Shown in pieces: positions 37,801 to 50,377 of a DNA stretch of 64,000 nt. Every line of letters starts with the position of its first letter. Within the stretch, counting starts at the first letter, position 1. Made by a program: the position numbers and the translations under genes. Origin of the DNA: Zeugodacus cucurbitae (lineage: Eukaryota > Arthropoda > Insecta > Diptera > Tephritidae); NCBI RefSeq assembly GCF_028554725.1, contig NC_071668.1, positions 7,237,001-7,301,000 on the forward strand, read 5' to 3'. The notes beneath the pieces were generated by a model. It ran no database searches and was not told where the DNA came from. It was given only the letters and a program-made list of their open reading frames with translations.

Positions 37801-39097
37801 TATTTTGCTGCGCATAATTATATAACTAATAAGCGATAGCGCCATGTTTTTTTTCACATCAACCAGTTATAAGCGGTTTCAAAATCTCAAAATTTCACTA
37901 TTTCTTTTTGTCGCATAATTTTTACAAAATCAAATATTTATGATGGCTGCTGCTGCATATATCTTCTTGTTGTTGCTTTGTAAGTCTAAGCACAGCTACT
38001 GTGCGCCAACAACAACAATAACAACCACCACCTGCGCATAGAGAGTTTTTGTATAAATTATTTTGTGCGAATTTATGTATGCAAATGCCTTGCTGGCGCT
38101 AAATATTCGTAATTTACATGTAAATTATGGCTGAAAAATTTTTAAGAGAAATGCTGTAGGGCGTTTAAGCAGTAAAAAAATTAAATAAATTTGAAAATAA
38201 AATATTGCTTCAATTTCTGCTTATAAGTATCGCCGTATACATTTCCAGCAACATTTTATAGTTTCAAAGAAATGCCAGCAACATGTAATTACTTTTGCAC
38301 TTGCAACATAATACGCGGTAAATGAGTAACCTGAGACCGCCCTTAAATGTCTGCCTGCGTGAGAACAACAACAAGAAAAACTCAAAAAAGCAGAAACAAA
38401 AAAAAAAGTCGTTCGCCATTAAACGACATCGATTTATCATTTGGCTTTATTAATTTCATACACATTTCGTATGGCGAGCAAAACGTGCCCCACGGCTCAC
38501 AGGCGAGTGTGTGTGTGTTGTGTGCCACAAACGCGGCGGTGACGCATATTTGCACGCCAAGCGGTTTGTTTTGCACTAATTCACGCACGACAGCAGGATG
38601 CTTCACGCGGCACGCCACATGCTGCCACATAAATTAGTGACTTGTTGTGTTCGGTTGCACAATGCATGTGGCATGCCGCATGCAGCATGCAACGTCATGC
38701 CGCTGTGCGTGCAAATAAATTATACAAACAGGTTGCAAGCGGGTGGAGCTCACCGGTTTTTTTCGTTTTTGTTTTCTTTTTTGGGGTCGCTCCAAATGAA
38801 AGAGAGTGCGGACAGCAATTTGTACAAAGGTTTTTAATTTCGATTTTTTTATTATTACTTTTCCATACAGGAAGCTGCTGGTGGACCGAAATTAAAGACT
38901 GTTAACCGGTGAAGGTGAATATACACATATATATGGTTCTAGATACATTTAAATATCGAAATGTATGTCATAATACTTTTTCAGTGACATTAGTTAAATT
39001 AGCAATTTGGAAGAATTCCAGAAGAAATGTTGTCTTTTCGAGAGCCCACTTTTAATGCCTGTCTATCATCTCTAACTTTTTGCCTAGAATATTGGAT
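34850..39097. other. No gene recognised; very AT-rich
   Basis: Upstream of the protease. Contains long A/T-rich runs (35500-35720, 37100-37900), the inverted-repeat element at 36494-36984, and a GCATGC-rich patch near 38600-38710. Confidence 0.65.
36494..36984. mobile_element. Short inverted-repeat element (MITE-like), copy 2
   Basis: The ends TAGCCATTTCGCACAG and TAGCCTTTCGCACAG are inverted copies. Inside, TTGATCAATTAAAC, the CGATTTACCATACAAAA block and AACAGCTGATCGTTAATCG (36941-36960) match copy 1 in the same order, although the outermost bases differ between the two elements. Non-coding. Confidence 0.68.
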
Positions 39098-39851
39098 TCT
39101 GTCCTTGATACGAGCCGTTAGTTCTGCTATTTCCAGACCGGATAAGGTAGCGAAATGTATGAGTCTGGTAGTAGAACGAGGACAAGACGAAATATCTCCT
39201 GTCATCAAATAAACAGTTGAGAGTCATAACTTTGAAGTTATAGATAATTTGGTCTATCTGGGAACCAGCGTTAACAGCGACAAGAATGTCAGCCGTGAAA
39301 TCCAACGCAGAATCACGCTTGGCAATAGGTGCTACTTTGGACTAAGTAGGCACTTGAAAAGTAAAGTTCTCTCTTGACGAAGAAAAACCAAACTCTACAA
39401 GTCTCTCATCATTCCCGTCCTACTTTACGGTGCAGAAGCGTGGACGATGTCAACATCGGATGAGACGGCACTAGGAGTTTTCAAGAGAAAGGCTTTGCGC
39501 AAGATTTACGATGGTCCCTTAAACATTGGCAATGACGAATACTGCAGATGATGGAATAATTGGCTGTATATGTTATTCGACGACATATATAGAGTTCAGC
39601 GAATAAAAAGACAGTGACTACGCTGGCTAGATCATTTTTTTTCGAATGAACGAAAGTGCTCCCGCTCTGAAAGTGTTCGATGCAGTACTCGCTAGTGGAA
39701 GGAAGAGGGACACCTACACTCCGATGGAAGGACCTGGCTTCACTTGATATCACCAACTGGCGCCAAACTGCCAAAAGGAGAAATGAGTGGGGCGCGCTGT
39801 GCGACTGGGCTATAACCGCGTAAGCGTTGTCTACGCCGGTCAAGAAGAAGA
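39098..39851 (+). pseudogene. Decayed RTE-type LINE 3' fragment
   Basis: DNA-level similarity to the C-terminal part of the element at 15331-17996, from just after the reverse transcriptase active site to the 3' tail. Several arginine codons have become TGA (for example near 39377 and 39616), a frameshift lies near 39510 and about 40 bases are missing near 39212. It ends in a short AAG-rich tail at 39841-39851. Long open frames on the opposite strand here are by-products. Confidence 0.85.
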
Positions 39852-40100
39852 GACCTTGATACGATTCCATATGTGGATCGGAGCTTAGATTTTTGTTTTG
39901 AATATTTCATTGGTCTCATGAAATAAAAATATTTTTCAGAAATGGACGGGAAAAAAATGATATTTGAGCTTGCTATTTACCTTAATTCGAATCCTTATCT
40001 AGTTTAAAGCTTTAATATATCTTCGATCTTTTGTGGACTTAAGAAGTGATATTTTCGAAAAATTTCATTTTATAAGAGTATTAATGTCTTATATTGACAT

Positions 40101-41078
40101 GGCTAAGTTCGGGTGCAACCGAACATTTTATACTCTCGCAATTTATTTAGAGATTTACCTATATTTTCGGTGAAAAATTACCCTTAGGCACTGAGTTCTT
40201 CATGTTTGATATCAGGGGCCTTGAAAAGTCATGGTTCGATTTTGACAATTTTTCCACAAGTGATGTCACAGCTCAAATATCAAAGTTTCATTTCGCTATC
40301 TTTATCGGTTCCTTATGTATACATTATAAAGTGAACGAATCAGAAGGATTCAAAATTGAGTTATATGGGAAGTAGGCGTAGTTGTGAACTGATTTCACCC
40401 ATATTCCACCAGTGTCATCAGGGTGTCAAGAAAATATTATATACCGAATTTCATTGAAATCTTTCGAGTAGTTCTTGAGATATGGTTTTTGACCCATAAG
40501 TGGGCGACGCCACGCCCATTTTACATTTTGTAAAAAAATCTCAGTGCAGTTTCCTTGTGCCATTTCTTATGTAAAATTTGGTATTCCTGACGTTTCTCGT
40601 TAGTGAGTTAACGCACTTTTAGTAATTTTCAACCTAAACTTTGTATGGGAGGTGGGCGTGGTTTTTATCCGATTTCTTTCATTTTTGGACTGTATAAGGA
40701 AACGGCTAAAAGAAACGACTGCAGAGAGTTTGGTTTATATAACTTAATTGGTTTGCAAGATATATACAAAAAACCCATTTGGGGGGTGGGTTCAAGCCCA
40801 CTTTTCCAAAAAAATTGCATTCAAATGTGCCCCTCTATGTTCCAAATTTTATTTTCATAACTTTATTTATGACGTGTTCCAAGTTTCACTAAGATATCTC
40901 AATTTTTACTCAAGTGACGGACAGACGGACCATTGAATTTGAACTTTACTCGTCACCCTGATCACTTTGGTATATATAACCTTATATCTAACTCGTTTAG
41001 TTTTAGGACTTACAAACAACCGCTATATGGACAAAACTATAATACTCTCTTAGCAACTTTTGTTGCGAGAGTATAAAA
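40101..41078 (+). repeat. Dispersed modular repeat, copy C (second subfamily)
   Basis: Keeps the 5' palindrome GTTCGGGTGCAACCGAAC and the 3' stem-loop with GCAACTTTTGTTGC. Its first third differs from copies A, B, D and F and instead matches the corresponding part of copy E, which defines a second subfamily. About 150 bp of the third module is missing near 40860-40880. Confidence 0.9.
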
Positions 41079-42118
41079 ATGAATTGTTAATGAGATATTG
41101 ACTTTTATTGGATATTGACCTTGATCTTGATCTTGATTTGATCTCCAAACTGATCTTGCACCCAATCGATGATATCATTTTCTTCGTGAAATTATTAGTA
41201 ATGTACCCTGGAAGTTTTATAGCAACCACGTACATTAACAAGATGCTTTAATTGCAGTAAAAAGAACAATCTGCAAGGTCTGATGCATACATTTTTGCAA
41301 CTCAGTTATACAGGACAGGACAGTACAGCACAGTGGTAATGCAGAAGCAGTGCGTTCAACCGAGTAATCTCTGAATATTTTATTTCTTACTATGCAATTC
41401 TTTGCAACATTGTTTTACTATGGTACATAAGTATATGCTGTTAGGATTCTGCAGCAAAACCTAGCATTAATTGCAATTTAATCTGCAATTGACCGCACAG
41501 TTCAACTTAGCAATTTCAAGAGCGCTCTCAATTGGTGTTGAGGCATCTGCCTTCGCTGGTGCATACCAGTAAATGCTTGAAGTAAAGAAAAAAACCAACA
41601 ACAATAGAAAAAACTGACTCTAACAGAGTAAAGTAAATTGGAGGCAGCCTAATTGGCATATTCGTTGTGTTGACTTCGGAAATTCGCTGGAAAATGGTCG
41701 CGTTTTGTGATGCTGCTGCGGTTGCTCAATTAAATTTGACATGCATTCAACAGCCATAAAAAGGCACCACCTACCAAATGTAGCAACATCAAAATAGTCA
41801 ACACAAGTCCAAGTGGTTGAAGAAGCAGCAGAAAAACTACAGCAAAGCTGCAACAGCCAACCACAGCAGAGTCATCACACACAAATTTGTGGCAAACTGT
41901 TGAACAGCGCATGCGCAGTCAGTCCGAGGCAAATTTCATGACAATAAAAAATGCACAAATCAAAATGAAATGTATTGACTTGCTGCAGTTTTCTGAAAAT
42001 GCTCGCATTTCGAAGCTGCTTTTGTTGTTGTTGTTTTCTGAAGACACATTTTTTTTGCTTTGCACATTTTTTTTCGCCTGTCAATTTGTTGCCTGCTGTC
42101 GCGCGCAGTTAGCATCAT

Positions 42119-42143
42119 TGCGACAGGCGACAGGCGACAGCCG
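42119..42143. repeat. Short GCGACAG tandem repeat
   Basis: Three adjacent copies of GCGACAG(G). Confidence 0.8.
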
Positions 42144-43829
42144 CAATAGCATTACCATCAGCTAGCCACAATCAACAGCAACAACAACAACAACTGTATA
42201 GACATATCTACAGCATTACAACAACATCTGACAGTCGTGCGAACTCCACCTTTGGTCATTGTCTGGAGTGCAGCGATTGCCGACTGCCGACGCCTCTGCC
42301 ACTGCTGCCGCTAAAGTCAGTCAGTCAATTTTTAGTGCCTTCTGGAGTTTTTAACTTGTTAGTTTTTAGAGGCTATAGCCCCTCGCCCATTAAAATGCTG
42401 ACTTTTATAATAGGCGTGTAATACTTATTTACAGATTCCTGCTATAAATTGTAAGCGACAGCAATAATAAACATAGACACAACAGTACGCATGCGCATCG
42501 CCACAACAGCACTCAACATGGCCAGCATGGAAGGTACTGCAGTATGGCTGTCTGTCTGCATCTGTATCTGTGTTGTTGGGTGTATGTGGAGCTGCCTCTT
42601 TAAAATCAAATGATAATAAATCACCGCCAGATATCATAAAACATGTTTATGCTGATATTTTTAACTGCTCAGCCATCATAATCACAGGCTACGTGCCTCG
42701 TCGTACTCGTAGGTTTTTTGCAGCGGGCATATGGGTGAGCTGTTGCCGACTGCCAAGCAATCAACCACATGATTAGCCCGTAGAAACATTCCTGCGTGCG
42801 ACGCGAGTGTCAAGCGCGTCGGGCATTAGTCGCAGAAGAGGATGAAATAAGTATGTGAACTGCAGTGATGCGTTGGCTGGACTTTGACAAAATCTTATTT
42901 ATTTTTGATGATTTTAATACTAAGATATGGTGGGCACTATTTGAGAATTTGTGGGAAATATTTATAGAACATTGGCCATTAGTAAGTTCATGTAAATTTT
43001 TGTTGACCCTTTTCTCATTTTAGGTGACTCTCATGTTCACTTTTTTCTACTATAAAAACCTATTATTGACTTTAAGACTCAAATTTAAACGATTTACATG
43101 TCTATGGAAAATACTTTACAAAACGTTGCCTACATTTAGGCGAAAATATCATAATTGAACAAGATTACACGCCTGCTCCATTGATATAAGATTTTCGTGT
43201 TAAACTCGGTAGGGAGTATGTAAAAAAAGAGAATATGGCGTTCGATAAAATGAGACACTGATTGATCAATACGAAAGACGGCCTTTTTATCAGTGTTCCG
43301 AAGAAATAAAGTTAACACAATATCACAACTAATTATTTAACTCTACCTCTAAGCTATGTAGGCACAAACTTTCTCTGTCGACTCTTGCCACATTTCCACT
43401 ATTTTACTGTAAAATTCACAAACAAAAAACTTTAATTTCCTTATCATTCAAATTCATAAACTCATCGATATATAAAATATTTTTTTTCTCAGTGGCTGCA
43501 TATTTTTTGGACTATACATAACTCTGTTACCACTTATTTATTCATGTTCAATTTGCATAAATGACAATGAGCAGCTCATAATGCATGCGTTATTATTTCC
43601 CCTTCAAACTCCTCGCCTTCCTTGGTAGTCACTAGTGCCTCACTTCATGCCACATATTGCTTTCCACTGCTACCAGCGTGCGGCAGTAGTCTTCTGCTCA
43701 TATTTACAACATTCCTCCGTTTGCCTTATTAAATATGAAAATTTGCATAGTTTCATAAGCTTTCAGTATGTTTGCTGTGTTTGCGCATGCAAATGGCTAC
43801 TTGAGTTTCTTCCTTTCCTTTCCTTTTAG

Positions 43830-43914
43830 GCTGCAGCCTAAGATTCTAATCAGTGCTTCGTGCCATGCAGATTGCATGCTAAAAATGTTTGATTACAATT
43901 TCGCTTTTAAGCAG
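43830..43914 (+). other. Orphan exon-like segment (85 bp)
   Basis: Preceded by a long C/T tract ending TTTTAG and followed by AAGCAG-GTAAAA. One of the three frames is open. There is no recognisable product and no partner exon. Confidence 0.18.
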
Positions 43915-44164
43915 GTAAAAAGAAAAGGGTTTTGCAATTACAATCATATATTTTGTATTTGTGGCCCTTCGAGTATGGAATTGAAGATTTTGGTTGCTAC
44001 TAGTTTGTGGTGAGCATATTTTTAAGAATTGTTAAAGCCAAAGCCTCTCCAAATATGGCATATGAACGTGAGATAAGCGAAAGCGTTTTCATATTTTTAG
44101 ATAAATCTCTCAAAAATTCCTTAAAATTTTATTTTTATTTGGTATTCGGTATGTTGTTTGACTC

Positions 44165-44210
44165 GGCTATAACCGCGTAAGCGCTGTCTACGCCAGTCAA
44201 GAAGAAGAAG
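44165..44210 (+). mobile_element. RTE-type LINE 3' tail fragment
   Basis: About 45 bases match the last codons and 3' tail of the fragment ending at 39851, including a GAAGAAGAAG tail. A 7-bp minisatellite follows directly. Only the extreme 3' end is present, the usual product of very early termination of reverse transcription. Confidence 0.7.
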
Positions 44211-44213
44211 ATT

Positions 44214-44590
44214 TGTTATTCAGTATTTGGTATTTAGTATTTAGTATTTGGTATTCTATATTCAGTATTCAGTATTCAGTATTCGGTATTCAGTATTCAG
44301 TATTCGGTATTCAGTATTTTGTATTTTGTATTTTGTATTTTGTATTTTGTATTTTGTATTTTGTATTTTGTATTTTGTATTTTGTATTTTGTATTTTGTA
44401 TTTTGTATTTTGTATTTTGTATTTTGTATTTTGTATTTTGTATTTTGTATTTTGTATTTTGTATTTTGTATTTTGTATTTTGTATTTTGTATTTTGTATT
44501 TTGTATTTTGTATTTTGTATTTTGTATTTTGTATTTTGTATTTTCTATTTTCTATTTTCTATTTTGCATTTTGTATTTTGTATTTTTTAA
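44214..44590. repeat. Seven-bp minisatellite, GTATTTT type
   Basis: Variant units (TATTCAG, TATTCGG) at 44214-44313 give way to about 38 nearly uniform GTATTTT units, with TATTTTC variants near the end. A 7-bp period with no stop leaves all three forward frames open, giving heptapeptide-repeat frames that should not be annotated as proteins. Confidence 0.95.
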
Positions 44591-46629
44591 GCATACAGCA
44601 CACACAGTCACAGATTATTATGCTGTCATAATAATCACCACTTCTCACATATTTCAGTATATCTGCCTATTACCATAAAGCTCGTTCGATAATCGCCGTT
44701 GTCGGCTCATTGCGCTGAAGGCCACGAGCGTGGTTTGAAGGTCAACTTTGTTACAGCAAACAAATATACGTTCCCTATCATAAGCACACACCTGCCTCCA
44801 TAAGCATGGAAATCAAAGCACAATAGCGCATGAGAAATTCTGCCTTTATGCAGAAGAGAAATTAAAAGGAAAGCCAGCAATAAAAACAAAAAAAAAACTC
44901 GCTTATTGGACACATGGTAAGCATGGCTGTGAACTAACAATCAACATTGTCCTGCTGTCTATCCTGTCGTTGACTGCCCAACAACGATTGCCGCCCAGAC
45001 AAACCACCAAACAACCAGCCAACTTTCCAACGCTGCTTGCCACACCACACAACCCACATATGTTATGCCGCAAGCACAGCACAGCGCAGCGTTGAGTGTT
45101 TGTTGTTGTTGTTGCTTGTGGCGGCGTCGGTGTTTGGCAGTTTTGCCTCGCAATTTATCTTAACAGCACTTGTCGACGAATTTGCCAGCAAACACCGGCC
45201 TAATAATAATACTCGTAATAATAGCAACAACAACAACAACCAACAGCAGCAATAGCAATAGCAAAAAACAACCGATTGCAAAGTGTTAGAAGCGACAAAA
45301 TGAAAGGAAGGCACAAAATTTCACTTTATAGGCATAATTTATCATTGCACGTCTTGGTCGTGTTGCATGCAACATTGTGGCTTTGAACGGTAAGCAACAG
45401 TTGTGCGTATGTGTGTGTTGGTGTTGTTGTTGTGTGTCACCTTTTTAAGGTTTGCTGTTGTCGCTTTTGCTGTCGGCGTTTGTCGGCTCGTTGGCTTGCC
45501 TAACTGGCTAACTGCTGCCTAGCTGGGCGGCTGGCTGGCCTGACTGTCCGTCGTTAGATTGTGGGCAACATGCGACATATGAAGGCACTGCTGGATGCTT
45601 TATAGTGTTTATATGATGCGCATATATAGTATGTGTGCATGTATGCCATTCATATGTGGTTATTGTATGCTCGTAAACACGTTTGTTGACTAAACTATTG
45701 AAACCTTCGCTTTGGCAATCATTAATGCTGTGCTGCCTTGCCTTGCAGTTGTTGTTGTTTACTATTATTATTATTATTTTCGTTGTTGTGGTTGTTGTAT
45801 ATGTCACCATAATTGGTTGTAGCACGATTCTCAATGACTTATTGGGAAGATTATTATTTTCTTCTAACAACTGAAATCAGTACTTGACTTGCCAGGCAAA
45901 GTGTCGAACCGAACGTGTGAATAATGATGGCAATGGGGAGGCGTTTGGGAGTTGTTGGCGTCGTTTATATGTACTAATAAGTTTCAACTTTGAGTATATT
46001 TCTATATATAGTATACATATGTTAGCAAAGATGAAGTTGAAAACTTATGGTTATATTTAATTATGCATTCTTTGGTTCATCGTGATTTAAGTTGGGATTC
46101 AGGGGCTAGCACTTGGCATTGTTAAATGTATTTTGTTAATAAAGCAAGCTTATTATCGTTGAATAGAATTATTTTTAATTGTATTTAAATATTAAAACTC
46201 TTAGAAACCAGACGAAACTACTATCCACATTTTTAACCCTTTATTTGGATACTTATAAGGAAATATCTGTATTTATAAATCTAAAGGTATATTTGATTCT
46301 ATTTTGAACGCCCGAGCATCTCTTTTAGTCATTATTTATGCTGATACGATCTAACCAGTGTTCGGAAAACCACTTCTAGGGCATTATAAATAATTTGGGA
46401 ACCTCTGTAATACACATCCAGGTGTTCATGGAATGATCTTAGTTAGTAAAGCAATTCTCAATCAAAGATTAACATATCAAGCCAATGGAGAAAAAAATAT
46501 AAGAAATGTTATGCCGTTCTCTTGCTTAAAGTCACCAACAGCCTAAATTTAGGCAAAGTTGATAAACAGGAATTCATAGCATACCTTTAGGCGCGATGAC
46601 CAAACTCATAGTTTACTATATATTAATTA
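44591..46629. other. No gene recognised; CAA/GTT repeat-rich
   Basis: Many trinucleotide CAA and GTT stretches, notably 45100-45260 and 45750-45800, produce Leu-, Gln- and Asn-rich open frames by composition. Confidence 0.6.
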
Positions 46630-47150
46630 GTTAACGTTAGGTTATGTTATGTTAAAGGGTAGATCTCCGCAGCTGCAGAGAATCTCACTTTAACAGATTC
46701 GACTGTCCTTTGTGACACCCGGAAAACTCCTGACGGATCACTAAGACCCTTATAATACGACAAAGCGCTTGGACACTGTAATAAAGTTCTTAAGTCGGCT
46801 AATGTCGATTCTAGTCACTTCGCTGGGTTCGCCGAAGATATGCCTACCGAGGTGATATAACCTAAGTCTGGAGAATGCTGGACATTGAAGGAGAAAGTGC
46901 TTGAGCCTCTTTGCCATTCTTGAAACAGCAAACTTGCGTCTGACTTGATCCCTAGCCTCACTCGAACTCAGTGTGTCCAGCGTTCTAGCGCAAGTGGACC
47001 ATGGACTACCCATACCACTCCAGCGTCAATATTGCTAGGGTATCCTCTCTTGCAAGTTGATCTGCTTTGCAGCTTCCAGCGATTCCGCGGCGACCGGGTC
47101 GGATTATAAATTAGTTGGAAGCTACCGATAACGATGTTCGATACTCCATT
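46630..47150 (-). pseudogene. Decayed LINE fragment, RNase H and Cys-rich C-terminus
   Basis: On the minus strand this matches the element at 52270-52800: a diverged RNase H tail (AADQLAREDTLAI-like) followed directly by the extreme C-terminus with GRHIFGEPSEVTRID. An internal deletion joins the TLSSSE segment to the GIKSG region, removing about 170 bases including the GHCPTGTHAVRLG motif. The 3' end runs into a TTAGGTTA-rich segment. RNase H followed by a Cys/His motif is known in the I, R1 and LOA groups; I cannot choose among them. Confidence 0.7.
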
Positions 47151-49158
47151 ACTAGCTTAGTTGACGTTAATAAATCAAAATTCTAATTTAACGACCGGAG
47201 AGTCACATAGTCAGTCCTAAAAATAATAACAATTTGAACCTTATAAGTTTAACTCACATAGCTTCAGAAGAGTCCTTTCAGTATCATCATTTCACATAAA
47301 AGCGAATCTAGAACCTTACTGCCTTTTCTCACCACTCCACTCCCAATCCAAATTGCCGTCAGTAATGAAGCTCGCGCGTGTCAGAACCAATCACATAACT
47401 GAAATATGCGCCCATATTTAAAGAATACCTTCCCATACAACAAGTTCATTTCCGCATGGCGTGTACTGTGTAGTAAGCAAATAGCACTTATCGCCGCAAT
47501 GAAATGAATTTCACAAGAAAAGCTACTCAAACAAAGCCACACACACACGCATGCGCGCATGCAAAGCAACTCATGCGAATTTTCAGCTGAAAATTAGATG
47601 CTTAGGTTGTTTGGGCTGCTGCTATCTTGATTTTTTTCAACTTCAAACGTATTTTGTGGCAGCTCATCACAGGGCGTAACTGCCGGAGATTATCTTGTCC
47701 GATTTTCATGGCATCTAGCCATCAATCCGCTGCAGATTGCAGCACTTGGCAGGTATTTAAAGCCCGAGCAGTTAGCAGTCGCTAAAAGAAATGGTAGCAA
47801 GTTGGGCACCAGAGGCGCAGCGGCAAACTGCAAATAAAGTTAGATAATCTTGTGGAAGGGAGTCAACAAGCTAGACTAGTTAGATCGGCGAACGCTGATA
47901 GTAGTGTGGCATGCAAACTGTTAGCACCGCTGCGCTGCAACAAAAGCGACGACCTATTTGCAATTAGAACAATGACTGTTAAACATGCGAAATGCACAAG
48001 CGCCGCCGAGCAGTTTGCGCACCTGCACAAGTGCTGTTGCCACAAAACCGAGTTAGAGGCCGTCTAAGGCCGAAAAAAACATTAGAAAAACAATAAAAGA
48101 AGTTAAGAGAATAAGCAAAAGGAATCAGAACAGGGAATGAAGGCATCTTTGCGCGCCGGAGTTGAATTTATTGCGGTGCGTGCGCATAACTCAAATAGAC
48201 AATTACTTTGCTGCCTACGGAATGCGCTGGCGTGGTAAGCGTGCAACCTTCACAAGCGCCAATTTACAAGTTGCACAACAATAAACAAACCTTGAATGCG
48301 CAAAAGAGTGCAAAAAGCAACAACAACACAAGAATCTCCAGCAAGCAGTAGCTAACAATGGGCGTAAGGAGCCATTAACTGTATTGTGTTTGAGGATGTG
48401 TTGTTGCCACAAACGGCGGCAGTTTGCTGTAACTAACCGTACTTTTCAGTGCTGCCTGGCTTTTAGTGGCTTAACTTTGATTTTTTTGTTCTTATTTTTT
48501 GATTCTCAAACATTTTTGCCTCCTCCTTCTTGGCATCCTTTGACACGACAGCTGAATTTCTTCATTTCCTCAAATGCCACTCCAAAGTGTATGCAACTAA
48601 TTTAAAATGCCTCGCAATGGAATCGCATGCGGATTAGAAGAACAATAACAACAATACCGACAGCCAGTTGCACAGCTGAAGGTGATGTCTCTGTTCACAA
48701 TCTTGTTCTAAGGGTCTCATTTGATGCAGGAAGTGAAAAAGTAAATGAAAAAGTCTTGTTTTTTCTTCTCGCTGCTACTTTTTGTTGTTGTTTTTTTGGC
48801 TTCTAACGATTTGCATATTGCTTTAGTTAGATACTTGAGTTTTGGACTACTGATTTAGACGACATGCAATGTAGTTGTACCTGATTTTAAGCCTTTATTC
48901 TCTTGAGAGTGTAGTAGGAAAACCCAAACATATGAAGAAAACTACAACAACAACAAATGTCAAAGAACTTCCTACAGGTTGAAGACTCGAAAATTTCCTT
49001 ATACCAAAGCATGCCTATAAAGGATTATATTTTAGTAGTAAAGCTGTTGAAAGTATCAGATGTTAGATAGTCATAGGTATAAAACCCATTACAATAGGAC
49101 CAGTCTAATACCCATTGTGGTTTCTCATCAAATAAACTAAGGAAAAAAATATAGAAAT
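47151..49158. other. No gene recognised
   Basis: Moderate GC with a CATGCGCGCATGC palindrome near 47548. No protein family was recognised. Confidence 0.6.
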
Positions 49159-50377
49159 CAAGTAAGGAAGGGCTAAGTTCGGTTGTGACCGAACACTTTA
49201 TACTCTCGCAATTTATTTATTTAATTTTATTAACATTATATAATACACAATTTTACCCAGATATTCGTCATATGTATGGTATAAAGCCCATTGAATGTTG
49301 GAAACCCTAATATTAGGTTAGAAGAAACGAGGTCCTCATGTACGATATATAGGGGCCTTAAAAACCTATGGTCCGATTTCGGCGATTTTTAGAATGGGGC
49401 TGCCACACTATAAACGTAGTATTTGTGCAAAGTTCTGCATCGATATCTTCACTAGTGCTTACTTTATACATTGTAAAGTTAACGATTCAGATCGTCTTCA
49501 AAGTTCTGGTATATAGGAAGTAGGCGTGATTGTGAAGCGATTTGGCCTATTTTCACAAGATATCATTGCGATGTAAGTAAACTATTACAAACCAAGTTTC
49601 ATTGAAATCGGTCGAGTAGTTCCTGAGATATGGTTTTTGACCCATAAGTGGGCGGAGCCACACCCACTTTAAATTTTGTATACCAATTTGGGTGGAGCCC
49701 TTCTATACCTTCTTTATAATGAAATTTAAGGTTTCTGGTGTTTTACCTTACTGAATTAAAGCATTTTTAGTAGTTTCAATATAACCTTTGTACGGGAGGT
49801 GGGGGTGGTTATAATCGGATTTCCTCCATTTTTGGACTGTGTAAGGTAGTACCTGAAAGAAGCGATTCTAGAAAGTTTGATTGATATAGCTCAAGCACTT
49901 TACGAGATATGTACAAAAAACTTAGTAGGGGGCGGGGCCACGCCCACTTATGCAAAAAAGTACATCCAAATATGCCCCTTAATAGTGTGATCCTTTGTAC
50001 CAAATTTTATTTCCATAGCTTTATTTATGGCTTAGTTATGGTACTTTATGTGTTTTCGGTTTTCGCCATTTTGTGGACGTGGTAGTGGACCGATTTTGCC
50101 CATGTTCGAAAGAAACCTCCTCAGGGTGCCAAGAAATACGTGTTCCAAGTTTCGTTAAGATATCTCAATTTTTACTCAAGTTATCCGTTGCACGGACAAA
50201 AGGACTGACGGACGGACGGACAGACAGACATCCGGATTTCAACTCGTCTCGTCATCCTGATCATTTTGATATATATAAACCTATATCTAACTCGTTTAGT
50301 TTTAAGACTTACAAACAACCGTTATGTGAACAAATCTATAATACTCTCGTAGCAACTTTTGTTGCGAGAGTATAAAA
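49159..50377 (+). repeat. Dispersed modular repeat, copy D (near complete)
   Basis: The most complete copy at 1.2 kb: CAAGTAAGG start, palindrome GTTCGGTTGTGACCGAAC, TATACTCTCGCAA, four modules, a GGACGG run near 50208-50222, and the 3' stem-loop with GCAACTTTTGTTGC followed by GAGAGTATAAAA. Confidence 0.92.

Larger units (their letters stand above)
41079..44164. other. No gene recognised
   Basis: A CTTGAT short repeat near 41120, CAA runs near 42175-42195, palindromic CATGCG words near 41907 and 42488, and the exon-like piece at 43830. Open frames are short and overlap on both strands. Confidence 0.6.

Noticed and set aside
39481..39870. 129-codon minus-strand frame
   Set aside because: Antisense to the decayed LINE fragment; no similarity to a protein family of its own.
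49159..50377. Dispersed repeat as a Helitron
   Set aside because: It has a 3' hairpin but no CTRR terminus or TC start, and one copy shows a possible target duplication, which Helitrons do not make.
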